Counted from the stretch's first letter, positions 25,502-33,839 are shown. The stretch: DNA of 64,000 nucleotides from Paenibacillus solanacearum (GCF_910593845.1 NZ_CAJVAS010000023.1:34538-98537), one strand, 5' to 3'. Program-made: numbers and translations. The notes: a model not told the origin generated them from the sequence alone.

Positions 25502-26682
25502 TGCAGACGACGAGAGGGAAATTATTGATTCTCACCGGGGCGCTTGGCGACGGGCATAATAAAGCGGCGCAAGCGATTGTGGAGGCTGCGAGGCAGCATC
25601 GTCCCGAAATGGATGTGAAGGTCGTCGATTTTTTGGAATGGACGCACCCGTATATGCATGTGGTCGGCAAATATTGTTTCATGCAATGGGTGAAGAGCCT
25701 GCCTTCCGTGTACGGGTATTTGTACCGCAAAACGCGTGACGATAACACCTTCTCGGGCTGGTTCAAGCGGATGCGGACGTTCAGCGCGGACCGGATGGTC
25801 GCCTTGCTGGAGGAAGTGCAGCCGACGGAAGTCGTCAGCACGTTCCCCGGCGCCGCCGCGGCGATGTCATACTTGAAGATGAACGGATTGACGGATGTGA
25901 CGACCGCGACGGTCATTACCGATTATACGGACCACAGCTACTGGATCCATCCGCTCACCGACCGGTATATCGTAGGGGCGGAGCATGTCCAGCAGGCGCT
26001 GCTGCGGCACCGCGTACCCGCCGATCGCATTATCGTGACCGGCATTCCGATCCGTCTTCCGTTCACGCAATCGTACGACAAGGAATCGCTTCGGGAGAAA
26101 TTCGGATTGGACCGGCAGATGCCAACCGTGCTTGTTATGGGTGGAGGCCACGGGCTGATCGGCAAGCAGTTCGCCTCGATTCTCCAGGAAATCCGTTTCC
26201 CTTGCCCGGTGCAGTTTATCATTGTATGCGGCCGCAACGAGAAGCTGCGGCAGCGTCTTGAGGAAGAGCTACGCGCTGCCGGCATGCCCCATAAGGTTAT
26301 GATCACGGGCTTTGTCGATTACGTGCATGAGCTGATGGCGCTGTCCGATCTCATCGTCACGAAGCCGGGCGGGCTTACCGTCTCGGAGGCGCTGGCGCTG
26401 GAGCTGCCGATGCTGCTCTACAAGCCGATTCCCGGCCAAGAGCAGGACAACGCCCGCTACTTGCAGCGGATCGGAGCCGCCGTGGAAGCGCACAGCGCCG
26501 TCGAACTCGCCATGCAGCTGCAGGACATTATCGAGAACCGTTCCTTGTTGTTTCGGATGAAGCAAAATGCCAAAGCCGCACGCCGCAAGGAAGGCGCGGC
26601 ACAGGCGCTGGCGGCCATATTGGAATTGAACGCCGGATACACGGCAGCCTGGAGGGGGAGAGCGGTGGCGGCCAACGCATAG
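25501..26682 (+). CDS. UgtP/MGDG-synthase-type glycosyltransferase
   Basis: About 393 residues. N-terminal MGDG_synth domain (ILTGALGDGHNKAAQAI), C-terminal GT28-type nucleotide-sugar domain with VMGGGHGLIGKQF and ITGFVDYVHELMALSDLIVTKPGGLTVSEAL. Such enzymes add glucose or galactose from UDP-sugar to diacylglycerol, giving glycolipids that anchor lipoteichoic acid. The start ATG overlaps the stop of the PAP2 gene. The combination with a lipid phosphatase fits supply of diacylglycerol for glycosylation (inference). Confidence 0.88.
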   Translation: MQTTRGKLLILTGALGDGHNKAAQAIVEAARQHRPEMDVKVVDFLEWTHPYMHVVGKYCFMQWVKSLPSVYGYLYRKTRDDNTFSGWFKRMRTFSADRMVALLEEVQPTEVVSTFPGAAAAMSYLKMNGLTDVTTATVITDYTDHSYWIHPLTDRYIVGAEHVQQALLRHRVPADRIIVTGIPIRLPFTQSYDKESLREKFGLDRQMPTVLVMGGGHGLIGKQFASILQEIRFPCPVQFIIVCGRNEKLRQRLEEELRAAGMPHKVMITGFVDYVHELMALSDLIVTKPGGLTVSEALALELPMLLYKPIPGQEQDNARYLQRIGAAVEAHSAVELAMQLQDIIENRSLLFRMKQNAKAARRKEGAAQALAAILELNAGYTAAWRGRAVAANA

Positions 26683-26860
26683 TCAAGCGGCGGCGGTCTG
26701 CACCCCATCTCCACTGCGGCCCATGTGAGGCATAGCGGCGCAGCGCCTCGGGGGCATCGCGCAATACAGGCTGAATTCCATCATCCAGCGGCAGCCCGTC
26801 AGTATGCCGGTACCGTACATGCGGCAGCAGGACGGCTTAAAACAAAGACGGGAACAACGA

Positions 26861-26915
26861 TTGACATGAAACCGATTGGTTTCGTATAATACAAGAAGCG
26901 AAACCAAATGGTTTC
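26861..26915 (+). promoter_or_regulatory. Promoter with two copies of a GAAACC-N4-GGTTTC operator
   Basis: TTGACA (26861-26866), 18 bp, TATAAT (26885-26890). Two dyads of the same sequence, GAAACC-N4-GGTTTC, sit at 26868-26883 (spacer of the promoter) and 26900-26915 (just downstream), 32 bp apart, about three helical turns. This suits cooperative repression by the ArsR-type regulator encoded in the same operon. Confidence 0.85.
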
Positions 26916-26944
26916 ATAAAACTCACGCTATTGGAGGCACTTTA

Positions 26945-27370
26945 ATGTCAAACAACAACCTGTCGGCGCTGCCGGATATTCGCAAAACGCTCGTATTGAA
27001 CGCACCGATTCAGAAGGTGTGGAACGCCGTTGCCACATCGGAAGGGATCGCCGCATGGTTTATGCCTAATGATTTTCAGCCGGAGCTCGGCTATGAGTTT
27101 CATCTCAATGCAGGGCCGTTCGGCAATTCTCCCTGCAAGGTGACGGAGCTCGATCCGCCGAACCGGATGTCGTTCGAATGGGGGAAGGACTGGACGCTTA
27201 CGTTTGAGCTGGCCGAGCGGGAAGGACAGACGGAATTTACACTCATCCACGGCGGCTGGACGGCGGATATGGCTACGGAATTCGGAGAATCCCACACGGT
27301 TGTCCGCGAGCGCATGGATCAAGGATGGGGCGGTCTGGTGCAGAAGCTCCGTGCCCATGTCGAGGCCTGA
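26945..27370 (+). CDS. SRPBCC (AHSA1-like) family protein
   Basis: A 141-residue START/AHSA1-type protein: RKTLVLNAPIQKVWNAVATS at the start, GIAAWFMPNDF, and FTLIHGGWTADM near the end. The fold makes a hydrophobic pocket; ligands are mostly unknown. GGAGGC precedes the ATG. It is the first gene of a two-gene operon with an ArsR-type regulator, a common pair in Bacillota and Actinobacteria, and its promoter carries two operator copies. Confidence 0.85.
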   Translation: MSNNNLSALPDIRKTLVLNAPIQKVWNAVATSEGIAAWFMPNDFQPELGYEFHLNAGPFGNSPCKVTELDPPNRMSFEWGKDWTLTFELAEREGQTEFTLIHGGWTADMATEFGESHTVVRERMDQGWGGLVQKLRAHVEA

Positions 27371-27767
27371 ATCAGCCGCTTCCGCGCCGAAGCATGATGT
27401 GTTTCAAGCGGTCGCGGATCCGACCCGCCGCCAGCTGCTGGGGCTGCTGGTCGACCGGGAGATGCCGGTCACGGTCATCAGCGGGCATTTTCCGATGAGC
27501 CGGACGGCTGTCTCCAAGCATTTGCGCGTACTGGCGGAAGCCGGTCTGGTCAAGGAACGGAAGGTCGGTCGGGAGACGCGCTACCGTCTGGACCCGGAGC
27601 CGCTGCTCGAGCTCAAGCGCTGGCTCGCCTTTTACGACCGTTTCTGGGACAATAAGCTCGCAGCGCTCCAGCGCTATGTCGAGCAGTCCGACGGGGATGA
27701 GGCGGAGCAGGCTGCAGCGCCGCGGCCCGTCGTGAACCAAGGGCCGGCCGACAGCTTCGCGGAATGA
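27357..27767 (+). CDS. ArsR-family winged-helix regulator
   Basis: About 136 residues with the ArsR fold: VFQAVADPTRRQLLGLLVDR, recognition helix MSRTAVSKHLRVLAEAGLV and wing ETRYRLDPEPL. It lacks the metal-binding cysteines of true arsenic sensors and belongs to the branch that accompanies SRPBCC proteins. The ATG at 27357 overlaps the SRPBCC gene by 14 bases. It probably binds the two GAAACC-N4-GGTTTC sites in front of the operon and so regulates itself. The C-terminal 25 residues are Ala/Pro/Glu-rich. Confidence 0.87.
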   Translation: MSRPESAASAPKHDVFQAVADPTRRQLLGLLVDREMPVTVISGHFPMSRTAVSKHLRVLAEAGLVKERKVGRETRYRLDPEPLLELKRWLAFYDRFWDNKLAALQRYVEQSDGDEAEQAAAPRPVVNQGPADSFAE

Positions 27768-28139
27768 CATATAGGACAAGAGGGAGGGCCGCGAGGTCCT
27801 CCCTCTTGCTAGTGTATCCGTTCCCGCTCAGGGATCTTCCCTCTGTGAAACAATGACTACATTTGTGTACCATGAAATTTTAAAATGACTTCGAAATGGT
27901 GCTCATTGAACCTGTATTCTGATTTGCAATTCGGTATTGACAGGCTGTGGTTAACGGGGTTAAGATGATCGTGCATAACTAAACATTAAAGAACACAAAT
28001 GATCATTTGGTGGAATAAACGTCTGGCATGTGCAGCTTGATCAGGCCGAATCGAGCGAGCGGCTGCTTGTCAGACGATGCTGCATATTCGAACATATGCG
28101 AACAATTTAAGCTTGATAAGGAATGGGAGGGCGTTCCGC
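27768..28139. other. Intergenic region before the DeoR gene
   Basis: 372 bases. It holds a hairpin at 27778-27807 (AAGAGGGAGG/CCTCCCTCTT, few Ts, weak terminator for the ArsR operon), a promoter TTGACA (27937-27942), 18 bp, TAAGAT (27961-27966), and a palindrome at 27996-28009. Confidence 0.65.
27996..28009. promoter_or_regulatory. Perfect 14-bp palindrome, candidate DeoR operator
   Basis: CAAATGATCATTTG is self-complementary and lies about 25 bases downstream of the predicted transcription start and 131 bases before the DeoR start codon. Autorepression is inference. Confidence 0.5.
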
Positions 28140-28904
28140 ATGCTAGCAGCAGAGAGGAAATTGCGCATCGTAGAGTTTGTGAAGGAGAAACGGGCTGCCA
28201 GTGTGGCTTTATTATCCAAGCATTTCGGCGTTCACGAAGTGACGATCCGCAGAGATTTGGCGGAAATCGAACAGGAAGGCTTGCTGCGCCGAACACACGG
28301 GGGCGTAATCGTAGAGCAAGGCGCAAGCATCGAGCCTCCGTTCATCGAGCGTTCCAACAACCAGGTTGAGCAGAAGAAACGCATCGCCAAAAAAGCGGCC
28401 GAAATGATCGAGGACGGCGACTGCATAATTCTCGATTCGGGAACGACGACGGTTCATATCGTCCCGCATATTATGAACCGTTCCAACTTGACGGTCGTGA
28501 CCAACGACATCAACATCGCGGCCGAGCTGCGCAGTCCCGACATCAAGGTCATCGTCACGGGCGGCGAGCTGTATTACGAAAGCTTCGTGCTGAACGGGAT
28601 GTACGCCGAGAAAATGCTCGGCGCGCTCCATCTGCAGAAGGCGTTTATCGGCACATGGGCCATTCACCCGGCATACGGCTTGACATATCAGGACTCGCTG
28701 TTCGTTCCGGCCAAGCAGGCGATGATCAAATCCGCGCAGGAAATCATCGTGCTTGCGGACGACACGAAGATCGGCAAGGTTGCGCTCCATACGTTCGCAC
28801 CGATTCACGAGATTCATACGTTCATTACGGGTACCGAAGCGCTCGAAGCCGAGCCTTACCTTAAGCAGTTCAGAGACAACGGCATCCATGTCATTACCGT
28901 CTGA
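28140..28904 (+). CDS. DeoR-family transcriptional regulator
   Basis: About 254 residues. N-terminal DeoR HTH (ASVALLSKHFGVHEVTIRRDL, ending GLLRRTHGGV) and C-terminal sugar-phosphate-sensing DeoRC domain (DCIILDSGTTTVHIVPHI, VTGGELYYESFVLNG, ADDTKIGK). These regulators normally bind phosphorylated sugars or polyols. GGGAGGG lies before ATG 28140. Directly downstream (169 bases) is a glycerophosphodiester phosphodiesterase gene; since DeoR-type GlpR senses glycerol-3-phosphate, the product of that enzyme, control of glycerol-phosphate metabolism is plausible. Confidence 0.88.
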   Translation: MLAAERKLRIVEFVKEKRAASVALLSKHFGVHEVTIRRDLAEIEQEGLLRRTHGGVIVEQGASIEPPFIERSNNQVEQKKRIAKKAAEMIEDGDCIILDSGTTTVHIVPHIMNRSNLTVVTNDINIAAELRSPDIKVIVTGGELYYESFVLNGMYAEKMLGALHLQKAFIGTWAIHPAYGLTYQDSLFVPAKQAMIKSAQEIIVLADDTKIGKVALHTFAPIHEIHTFITGTEALEAEPYLKQFRDNGIHVITV

Positions 28905-29073
28905 TGTTGATACAGTCGACACGTCGGAGATTCCTTTCCATGCGGGAGGATCTCCCGCAGTTCATTGGACGACAATGAAATACATACAGCACCGACAGTA
29001 TGAAAGCGATAACAAGCGGAGGAGGCTGCATCGGCAGCGCCCGCCAATCCGATCCGCAGGGAGGACGATTCAA

Positions 29074-29808
29074 ATGAAAATTCGAGGCATCGCGCACCGG
29101 GGCTACCCGGCCAAGTATCCGGAAAATACGTTGGTTTCCTTTCAAGCCGCTCGCGACATGGGATACACCCAGTTGGAGCTGGATGTCCATCTTAGCAAGG
29201 ACGGCGTTCCTGTTGTCATGCACGATGCCGCGCTTCACCGGATGACGAATGGCAAAGGGATGATTAAAGACTTTACGGTCGAGCAGCTGAAGCAACTTCG
29301 CATCGCCGGGACGGAGGAGATTCCGACGCTGGAAGAGTCGCTGCGGCTCGTGAAGGGCGAGATGATCGTCAATATCGACCTCAAGCAGACGGGAGACTAT
29401 TATACAGGCATGGAAGAAGCGGTGCTCGACGTACTGCGTGCCACCGATATGGTCGACCAAGTGTATTTGATGTCGCTCGATCATTTTTCGCTGATCAAGA
29501 TGAGGAAGCTGTCCCCTGACGTCGAGCTCGGTGTCTCCTTTATCGGAAGCATGCCTTGCGTCCTCCCGTTCATGAAAGAAATTCGGGCGCAGTATTTGGG
29601 AGTGAAGCTGTGCTTCCTGACCGATGAATATTATCGGATGATCGAGGAGCACGGGTACGAGCTGATCGCGTGGCCGGTTAACTCGGAAGCGGATATGAGC
29701 CTCGTCGTGGAGAAATATCCGAGCGCATTGGTGACGACCAACGATTTGGACATGTGGAAGTCATTTCTGGAGAAACGAAGCCTCTTGCCGAACAGCCGTA
29801 TTTCGTAA
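29074..29808 (+). CDS. Glycerophosphodiester phosphodiesterase (first GDPD copy)
   Basis: A 244-residue GDPD-domain enzyme, cytoplasmic (no signal peptide). The catalytic motifs are IAHRGYP (His and Arg), PENTLVSF (Glu, Asn), ELDVHLSKDGVPVVMHD (two acids that bind the metal, and the second His). It cleaves glycerophosphodiesters to glycerol-3-phosphate and an alcohol. GGGAGGA lies before ATG 29074. It is closely similar to the gene at 60215-60937, with the same start and motifs, so the two are paralogues. Likely co-regulated with the DeoR gene before it. Confidence 0.9.
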   Translation: MKIRGIAHRGYPAKYPENTLVSFQAARDMGYTQLELDVHLSKDGVPVVMHDAALHRMTNGKGMIKDFTVEQLKQLRIAGTEEIPTLEESLRLVKGEMIVNIDLKQTGDYYTGMEEAVLDVLRATDMVDQVYLMSLDHFSLIKMRKLSPDVELGVSFIGSMPCVLPFMKEIRAQYLGVKLCFLTDEYYRMIEEHGYELIAWPVNSEADMSLVVEKYPSALVTTNDLDMWKSFLEKRSLLPNSRIS

Positions 29809-29842
29809 GCGGAAGCCGGCGTCCGGCGATCGGGCACACAAT

Positions 29843-29897
29843 AAAAAAACGAATGGGCCGTTCGCTGCAAGAGCGAATGCGCCGATTCGTTTTTTTC
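29843..29897. terminator. Bidirectional terminator between the GDPD genes
   Basis: AAAAAAACGAAT (29843-29854) pairs with ATTCGTTTTTTT (29885-29896), with an inner CGTTCGC/GCGAATG stem. A-run on one side and T-run on the other serve the two convergent genes. Confidence 0.85.
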
Positions 29898-29920
29898 GTT
29901 CCCACGATCGGGACCGGCCG

Positions 29921-30916
29921 CTATGGCGCGGTTCCCGTTCGATAAACCGGGGCGATCCGGTCGATCCGGTTCGTCCAGATGACGCCGGTGAAATGGGCCG
30001 GCAGACGGCCGAGATCTTCAGGCCGGTCAAACCCGGTCGAGAACTCGCTTCCGTCTCCGCCCACCACGACGACGCGGGTATCCGCCTGGTCCATCCGGTT
30101 CAAGAACCGATCCGGCCAGCCCCACAGCCAAGGCCCGATCTTCTCCGGGATGTGCAGCTGCGTATGCTCGCAGGCCGCCGGGATGTAGCCCGTCCAGCCG
30201 ACGGCGACGTACGGCAGCAGGCAGCTTTTCATCGTGACTTTGGACATGACGCGGATATCGGGCATGCGCGCCTGGAGTGCGGCAATCGGCTTGTCTCCGC
30301 CATAGACCGTCAGCAGGCTGCGTTTGGCCTCCGGCAGCTTCGCGAGCGTCTGGGCGAGCTGCTCGCCTTCGTTCGGCTCGTTGCTTTTGATATGGATCAA
30401 CAGCGACTGCGCGGGAAAACGCGTCAGCACTTCATCGAGCGACGGCATCGCGCCGACGCCTTTGCCGCGGAACGGATACGTCTGACCGTGATCGGCGGTG
30501 TAGCCGTATCCGATGTCGAATTGCTTCAGCTCCGCCATCGTGTACAGCTTCGGCTCCCCGGTCGCATTCGTCCTGCAATCGAGCGTCCAATCATGGAACA
30601 CGGCGAATTGGCCGTCTTTGGTGGGGCGAATGTCCAGTTCGACGATATCGGCCCCGGCTTGAAAGGCGGCTTCCATCGACGCAATCGTGTTTTCCAGATA
30701 AGAATGCTCCGGCGTGTTTATCCGCTCGGCCGTACACGTGTCATTGCCGACGCCTTCCATCGCGAACGTTTGCGCGAGCCCGCGGTGCGCGAGCAGCAGC
30801 GGCTCGCCGCTGCGCGCTTTGGCCAGGTGCGAGCTGTTATTCAAGAAGGCGAAGACGAGCAGGATGAGGACAAGGGCTGCCAGTCTGCTTTTTCGGATTT
30901 TTTTGAGCGGGTTCAT
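29921..30916 (-). CDS. Membrane-anchored GDPD-family phosphodiesterase
   Basis: 331 residues with an N-terminal signal anchor (LAALVLILLVFAFLNNSSHLA), so the catalytic domain lies outside the membrane. Motifs: LLLAHRGLAQ, ENTIASMEAAFQAGADIVELDIRPTKDGQFAVFHD. It has an insert (GVGNDTCTAERINTPEHSYL) between the first His and the ENT motif that is not found in the two cytoplasmic copies. It probably releases glycerol-3-phosphate from lipids or teichoic-acid breakdown products outside the cell. GGGAGGTG precedes the ATG. Confidence 0.87.
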   Translation of the reverse strand: MNPLKKIRKSRLAALVLILLVFAFLNNSSHLAKARSGEPLLLAHRGLAQTFAMEGVGNDTCTAERINTPEHSYLENTIASMEAAFQAGADIVELDIRPTKDGQFAVFHDWTLDCRTNATGEPKLYTMAELKQFDIGYGYTADHGQTYPFRGKGVGAMPSLDEVLTRFPAQSLLIHIKSNEPNEGEQLAQTLAKLPEAKRSLLTVYGGDKPIAALQARMPDIRVMSKVTMKSCLLPYVAVGWTGYIPAACEHTQLHIPEKIGPWLWGWPDRFLNRMDQADTRVVVVGGDGSEFSTGFDRPEDLGRLPAHFTGVIWTNRIDRIAPVYRTGTAP

Positions 30917-31102
30917 GCGTCACCTCCCGGGCGAATAAAGAGCGGATTACAGTAATCTTATTGTCGTCTACTTTCGAGGCGGGTTCAATGATGAGGCGAT
31001 GATGATCCGATAACAAGCGTCCATGGGGGGCGAATGAAAAGGTGGAAACTGGGACACAATTTGGTTTGCAACGGATACCGCCAAAAGGGCAGATGATCGC
31101 CG

Positions 31103-31591
31103 ATGGAAAGAATCATATTGATTGGGGCCTGGATTGTCAGTATCACAGCGTTGATCGTATTTGTCCCGCTGCGCCGATGGCGGGAAGCCGCGGTCGCGTT
31201 TATGGCTGGCCAGTCCATAACCTGGATTACCAGCATTACCTTTGTGGAGTGGGGCTTGTTTGAAAACCCGGTCCGCGAGTTTACGAAGGCGACGAGCGCG
31301 AATTTTACGTTTAACTTTATATTTTACCCGACCGTAGGCGCGCTGCACTGTCTTTACTACCCGTACGGCAAAAGCTTGGCGATGCGGGTATTATCCAGCG
31401 TTTCGATCCCTACCGTTCTTGTGGGGCTGCTGCTGCTTGTCCGCACTCACACGCAGCTGCTTCGGTACATTCATTATACGTGGTACATCAACTGGCTGGT
31501 ATTTGTCATCGGGTATTTCGCCGTGCGCAAATATTACGAGTGGTTCTTTCAAATCGAGACAGCCGGCAAAGCCGCGAGAGGCGCATCATGA
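31103..31591 (+). CDS. CBO0543-type membrane protein, first of a pair
   Basis: 162 residues with four or five hydrophobic helices: IILIGAWIVSITALIVFVPL, a segment after MAGQSITWITSITFVEW, then TFNFIFYPTVGALHCLYYP and two more. The conserved FIFYP and the final Y-x-W-Y-x-N-W segment recall the CBO0543 family of Bacillota membrane proteins; this is from memory and cannot be checked here. Function unknown. It overlaps the next gene by ATGA and shares its layout, so the two are probably paralogues working together. Confidence 0.7.
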   Translation: MERIILIGAWIVSITALIVFVPLRRWREAAVAFMAGQSITWITSITFVEWGLFENPVREFTKATSANFTFNFIFYPTVGALHCLYYPYGKSLAMRVLSSVSIPTVLVGLLLLVRTHTQLLRYIHYTWYINWLVFVIGYFAVRKYYEWFFQIETAGKAARGAS

Positions 31592-32106
31592 ACTGGACGG
31601 TAGAACGTGTGCTGCTTGTCGCGGTTTATGTCATTTCCATCGGGGCGTTTGTGCTGATTCCAGCCCATCGGAGAAGAGAAGCGCATGTCACTTTCTTATG
31701 TCAAGAACTGGTCACATGGTTCCTCGGACTGGTGGTCGTAGAGAACGATTGGATCCGGTATCCCGTTCGGGAAATGCAGGTCGGGACGACGAGCAGCATC
31801 GTGTACGAGTATATCAGCTATCCGGTCGTTACGGCCTACTTTAACCTGTATTATCCCAGGCGTCGGAAGCTGCCTGTCCAATTAGCCTATTACGTGCTTG
31901 CGGTCAGCGCGCTTACCACGCCCGAATATTTCATTGAGAAGTATACGGCGTTGATCGACTACGAGAAGTGGCACTGGTACTATACGTTTCTCAGCCTGTC
32001 GGTCACCTTGTTGTTGTCACGGTTGTTCTACTCGCTGTTTTTTCGGGAAGGCCGATCGCGCAAGGACGGCGATTCGCCCCAGTCAACTATCGGGCTTCGC
32101 GAGTGA
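31588..32106 (+). CDS. CBO0543-type membrane protein, second of a pair
   Basis: 172 residues with the same layout as the previous gene: VLLVAVYVISIGAFVLIPAHRRREAHVTF at the start, a helix ending in W, the YEYISYPVVTAYFNLYYPRR segment and a final pair of helices with YEKWHWYYTFL. The C-terminus is basic and polar. The ATG at 31588 overlaps the stop of the first gene (ATGA), so expression is coupled. In this family tandem copies are common. No function can be given. Confidence 0.7.
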   Translation: MNWTVERVLLVAVYVISIGAFVLIPAHRRREAHVTFLCQELVTWFLGLVVVENDWIRYPVREMQVGTTSSIVYEYISYPVVTAYFNLYYPRRRKLPVQLAYYVLAVSALTTPEYFIEKYTALIDYEKWHWYYTFLSLSVTLLLSRLFYSLFFREGRSRKDGDSPQSTIGLRE

Positions 32107-32229
32107 ACCGCAATACGCCGAATACCGGATTCTCCCTCGCAATGGAAAAAGATTGTTAGGAAATCGTGTACATTCCACGCTATAATAGAGGTACTCGGTT
32201 GCGAACAAGAGTGAGGGAGAAGATAGACG

Positions 32230-32862
32230 ATGAAAAAGTTTATTCTCGGACTGTTCTGCGGGGCGGTGCTCGCCGCTTCAACGACGATCTATGCAGCAGA
32301 TGAGATCAGAGCGATGCTCTTTCCTGTAAAATTTCAATTTAACGGCGAGAGCCGGGATACCGGATCGCGGTTCGCCATATTGAATTACGATGGACATACG
32401 TATGTACCCGTACGTTTCATGACGGAGAATTTGGGAGCCGGGGTTTCCTACGACAAAAATGAGGGCCTGATTTCGGTCGTAACGGAGCCGAAGAACGGCA
32501 GCGAGGCCGACAAGAAAGTATGGGCGGTCATGTACCGGCTGGAGCGGGGCATGAGCCAGAAAGATGTGAAGCAGTCGCTGGGAGACCCTTCGTTCCTGAC
32601 GCTGATCGACAGCTCGCGTCAGCAGGTTTGGCGCTACGATATCGGCGCCAAGGCCGGCTATCAGTTCGGCGGGCTGAATACCGACACGGACGGGCTGAAG
32701 AAGGGAGATCTGGAAGCGCAGCTGTTCATCAACTGGTCGGCCGGCGGCCAAATCGACCGCTACGACCTTTGGTACGTCAAGAAAGCGGCTGATGGCAGCC
32801 GGCATATTTATACGTACATTGTGTATCCGGACGGTTCGACCGCCGGCGCGCTGTACGAATAG
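32230..32862 (+). CDS. Secreted stalk-domain (copper amine oxidase N-terminal-like) protein
   Basis: 210 residues with a signal peptide (KKFILGLFCGAVLAASTTIYA). A single stalk domain follows: VKFQFNGE, YVPVRFMTENLGAGVSYDKN, the pattern widely spread in secreted Paenibacillus proteins. From about residue 95 a second domain contains RLERGMSQKDVKQSLGDPSF, the SmpA/BamE-like wedge motif also hinted at in the lipoprotein at 33840, so it may be a small binding module. GAGGGAGA lies before the ATG. Extracellular or cell-surface; ligand unknown. Not an amine oxidase, since the catalytic domain is absent. Confidence 0.8.
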   Translation: MKKFILGLFCGAVLAASTTIYAADEIRAMLFPVKFQFNGESRDTGSRFAILNYDGHTYVPVRFMTENLGAGVSYDKNEGLISVVTEPKNGSEADKKVWAVMYRLERGMSQKDVKQSLGDPSFLTLIDSSRQQVWRYDIGAKAGYQFGGLNTDTDGLKKGDLEAQLFINWSAGGQIDRYDLWYVKKAADGSRHIYTYIVYPDGSTAGALYE

Positions 32863-32973
32863 CGCAGGCCGCTGCAGCCGGCCGTCACGATCACCGCATT
32901 CTTTTTCCGTAAGGAAGGAGGGTGCGGTGATGTTCGTTAGGGCCGCGGACGGGCGTGCGACAGGCAGCAGGGG

Positions 32974-33002
32974 AAAAAAGGCCATGGCTGCGCCATGGCC
33001 TT
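32974..33002 (-). terminator. Terminator after the second YjcZ gene
   Basis: An 11-bp perfect stem AAGGCCATGGC/GCCATGGCCTT with a 3-base loop (32989-32991). On the minus strand the U-tract is the complement of the A run at 32974-32979. Confidence 0.85.
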
Positions 33003-33034
33003 GAAGGGAATGTCCGCCGCATGCTTTGTATTCG

Positions 33035-33127
33035 TTAAAGAACCAACGCACGACCAACGATCACAAGCAAGATGAAGAGAACCAAGATGACACCTGTCGA
33101 AGTAAAACCGCCGGCAACTGCACCCAT
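33035..33127 (-). CDS. YjcZ-family small membrane peptide (second copy)
   Basis: A 30-residue peptide, too short for routine ORF calling. It starts Met-Gly-Ala-Val-Ala-Gly-Gly-Phe and has the core GVILVLFILLVIVGRALVL, nearly the same hydrophobic stretch as the peptide at 16568. AAAGGAGG stands 8 bases before the ATG, and a strong hairpin closes it. Such peptides are found in spore membranes of Bacillus and Paenibacillus with no defined function; expression in sporulation is expected (inference). Confidence 0.82.
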   Translation of the reverse strand: MGAVAGGFTSTGVILVLFILLVIVGRALVL

Positions 33128-33333
33128 GTTTCATTCCTCCTTTGGTCTTGTTGTGCCGGGAGCGTCTGCTCCTTAACACATAATCACTATATGCGGGAAG
33201 GCGGAGAACGGGTGGGCTTCAGCCGCTGGATGGGCAAATTGGGCTTAAAGTGGAATCCGACCGTGCCGGAAGAGCAGTGGGGAAGAGCAATTGTTAAGAA
33301 TCGGTGAGGGAAGCTAACAAATCATTAGTTTGA

Positions 33334-33371
33334 TTCTAACATCCTTCTAAAGCCCGTCTGTCATAATGGGA
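33334..33371 (+). promoter_or_regulatory. cheY-like promoter with 11-bp direct repeats
   Basis: TTCTAA occurs at 33334-33339 and 33345-33350, 11 bp apart. The -10 is CATAAT (33362-33367) within CCGTCTGTCATAATGGGA (33354-33371). The same 18 bases stand before the OmpR-type regulator gene (48852-48869). Confidence 0.6.
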
Positions 33372-33406
33372 TATGACGAAAGCGGTACCGGAAGGGGATT
33401 GGGCGG

Positions 33407-33769
33407 ATGGCAAGAGTGATGATTGTGGACGATGCTGCATTTATGCGCATGATGCTGAGGACCATATTGGCAGAGCAGGGCCACGAGATCGTGGCGGAGG
33501 CTGCGAATGGGGCGGAAGCGTTTCAGGCATATGTCGCGCACCGGCCGGACCTGGTTACGATGGACATTACGATGCCGGAGGTGGACGGCATCGCGGCATT
33601 GAAGGACATTCGCGCGACCGACCCGCAGGCGAAAATCATTATGTGCTCGGCCGTGGGGCAAAAAGCGATGGTGGTCGAAGCGATTGCGGCGGGAGCGAAA
33701 GATTTTCTCGTGAAGCCGTTTCAACAGGAGCGGGTAATTGCATCCGTGAACAAGGTGCTCGAGTTATAA
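33407..33769 (+). CDS. cheY: CheY-like single-domain response regulator
   Basis: A 120-residue receiver domain alone: VDDAAFMR (acidic pair D8, D9), phosphorylation site D53 in TMDITMP, switch residues CSA (Ser/Thr) and lysine in FLVKPF. It has no output domain, as in CheY of chemotaxis. In Bacillus, cheY lies in the fla/che operon; this copy is a monocistron with its own terminator, so it may serve another sensor or be a second CheY. It shares an 18-base promoter element with the OmpR-type regulator gene at 48914. Confidence 0.88.
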   Translation: MARVMIVDDAAFMRMMLRTILAEQGHEIVAEAANGAEAFQAYVAHRPDLVTMDITMPEVDGIAALKDIRATDPQAKIIMCSAVGQKAMVVEAIAAGAKDFLVKPFQQERVIASVNKVLEL

Positions 33770-33776
33770 TAAGGAA

Positions 33777-33829
33777 GAAGCTCCGGGAGACGAGTCAGAC
33801 TCGTTCCTCCGGAGCTTCTTTGTGTTTTC
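33777..33829. terminator. Terminator between cheY and the lipoprotein gene
   Basis: GAAGCTCCGG (33777-33786) pairs with CCGGAGCTTC (33809-33818), with inner ACGAGT/ACTCGT pairing, then a T-rich run. It can serve both convergent genes. Confidence 0.8.
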
Positions 33830-33839
33830 CCTTGCGCAG

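Noticed and set aside
33191..33307. 38-codon frame before cheY
   Set aside because: The ATG lacks a ribosome binding site and the peptide matches nothing I know; left as unsupported.
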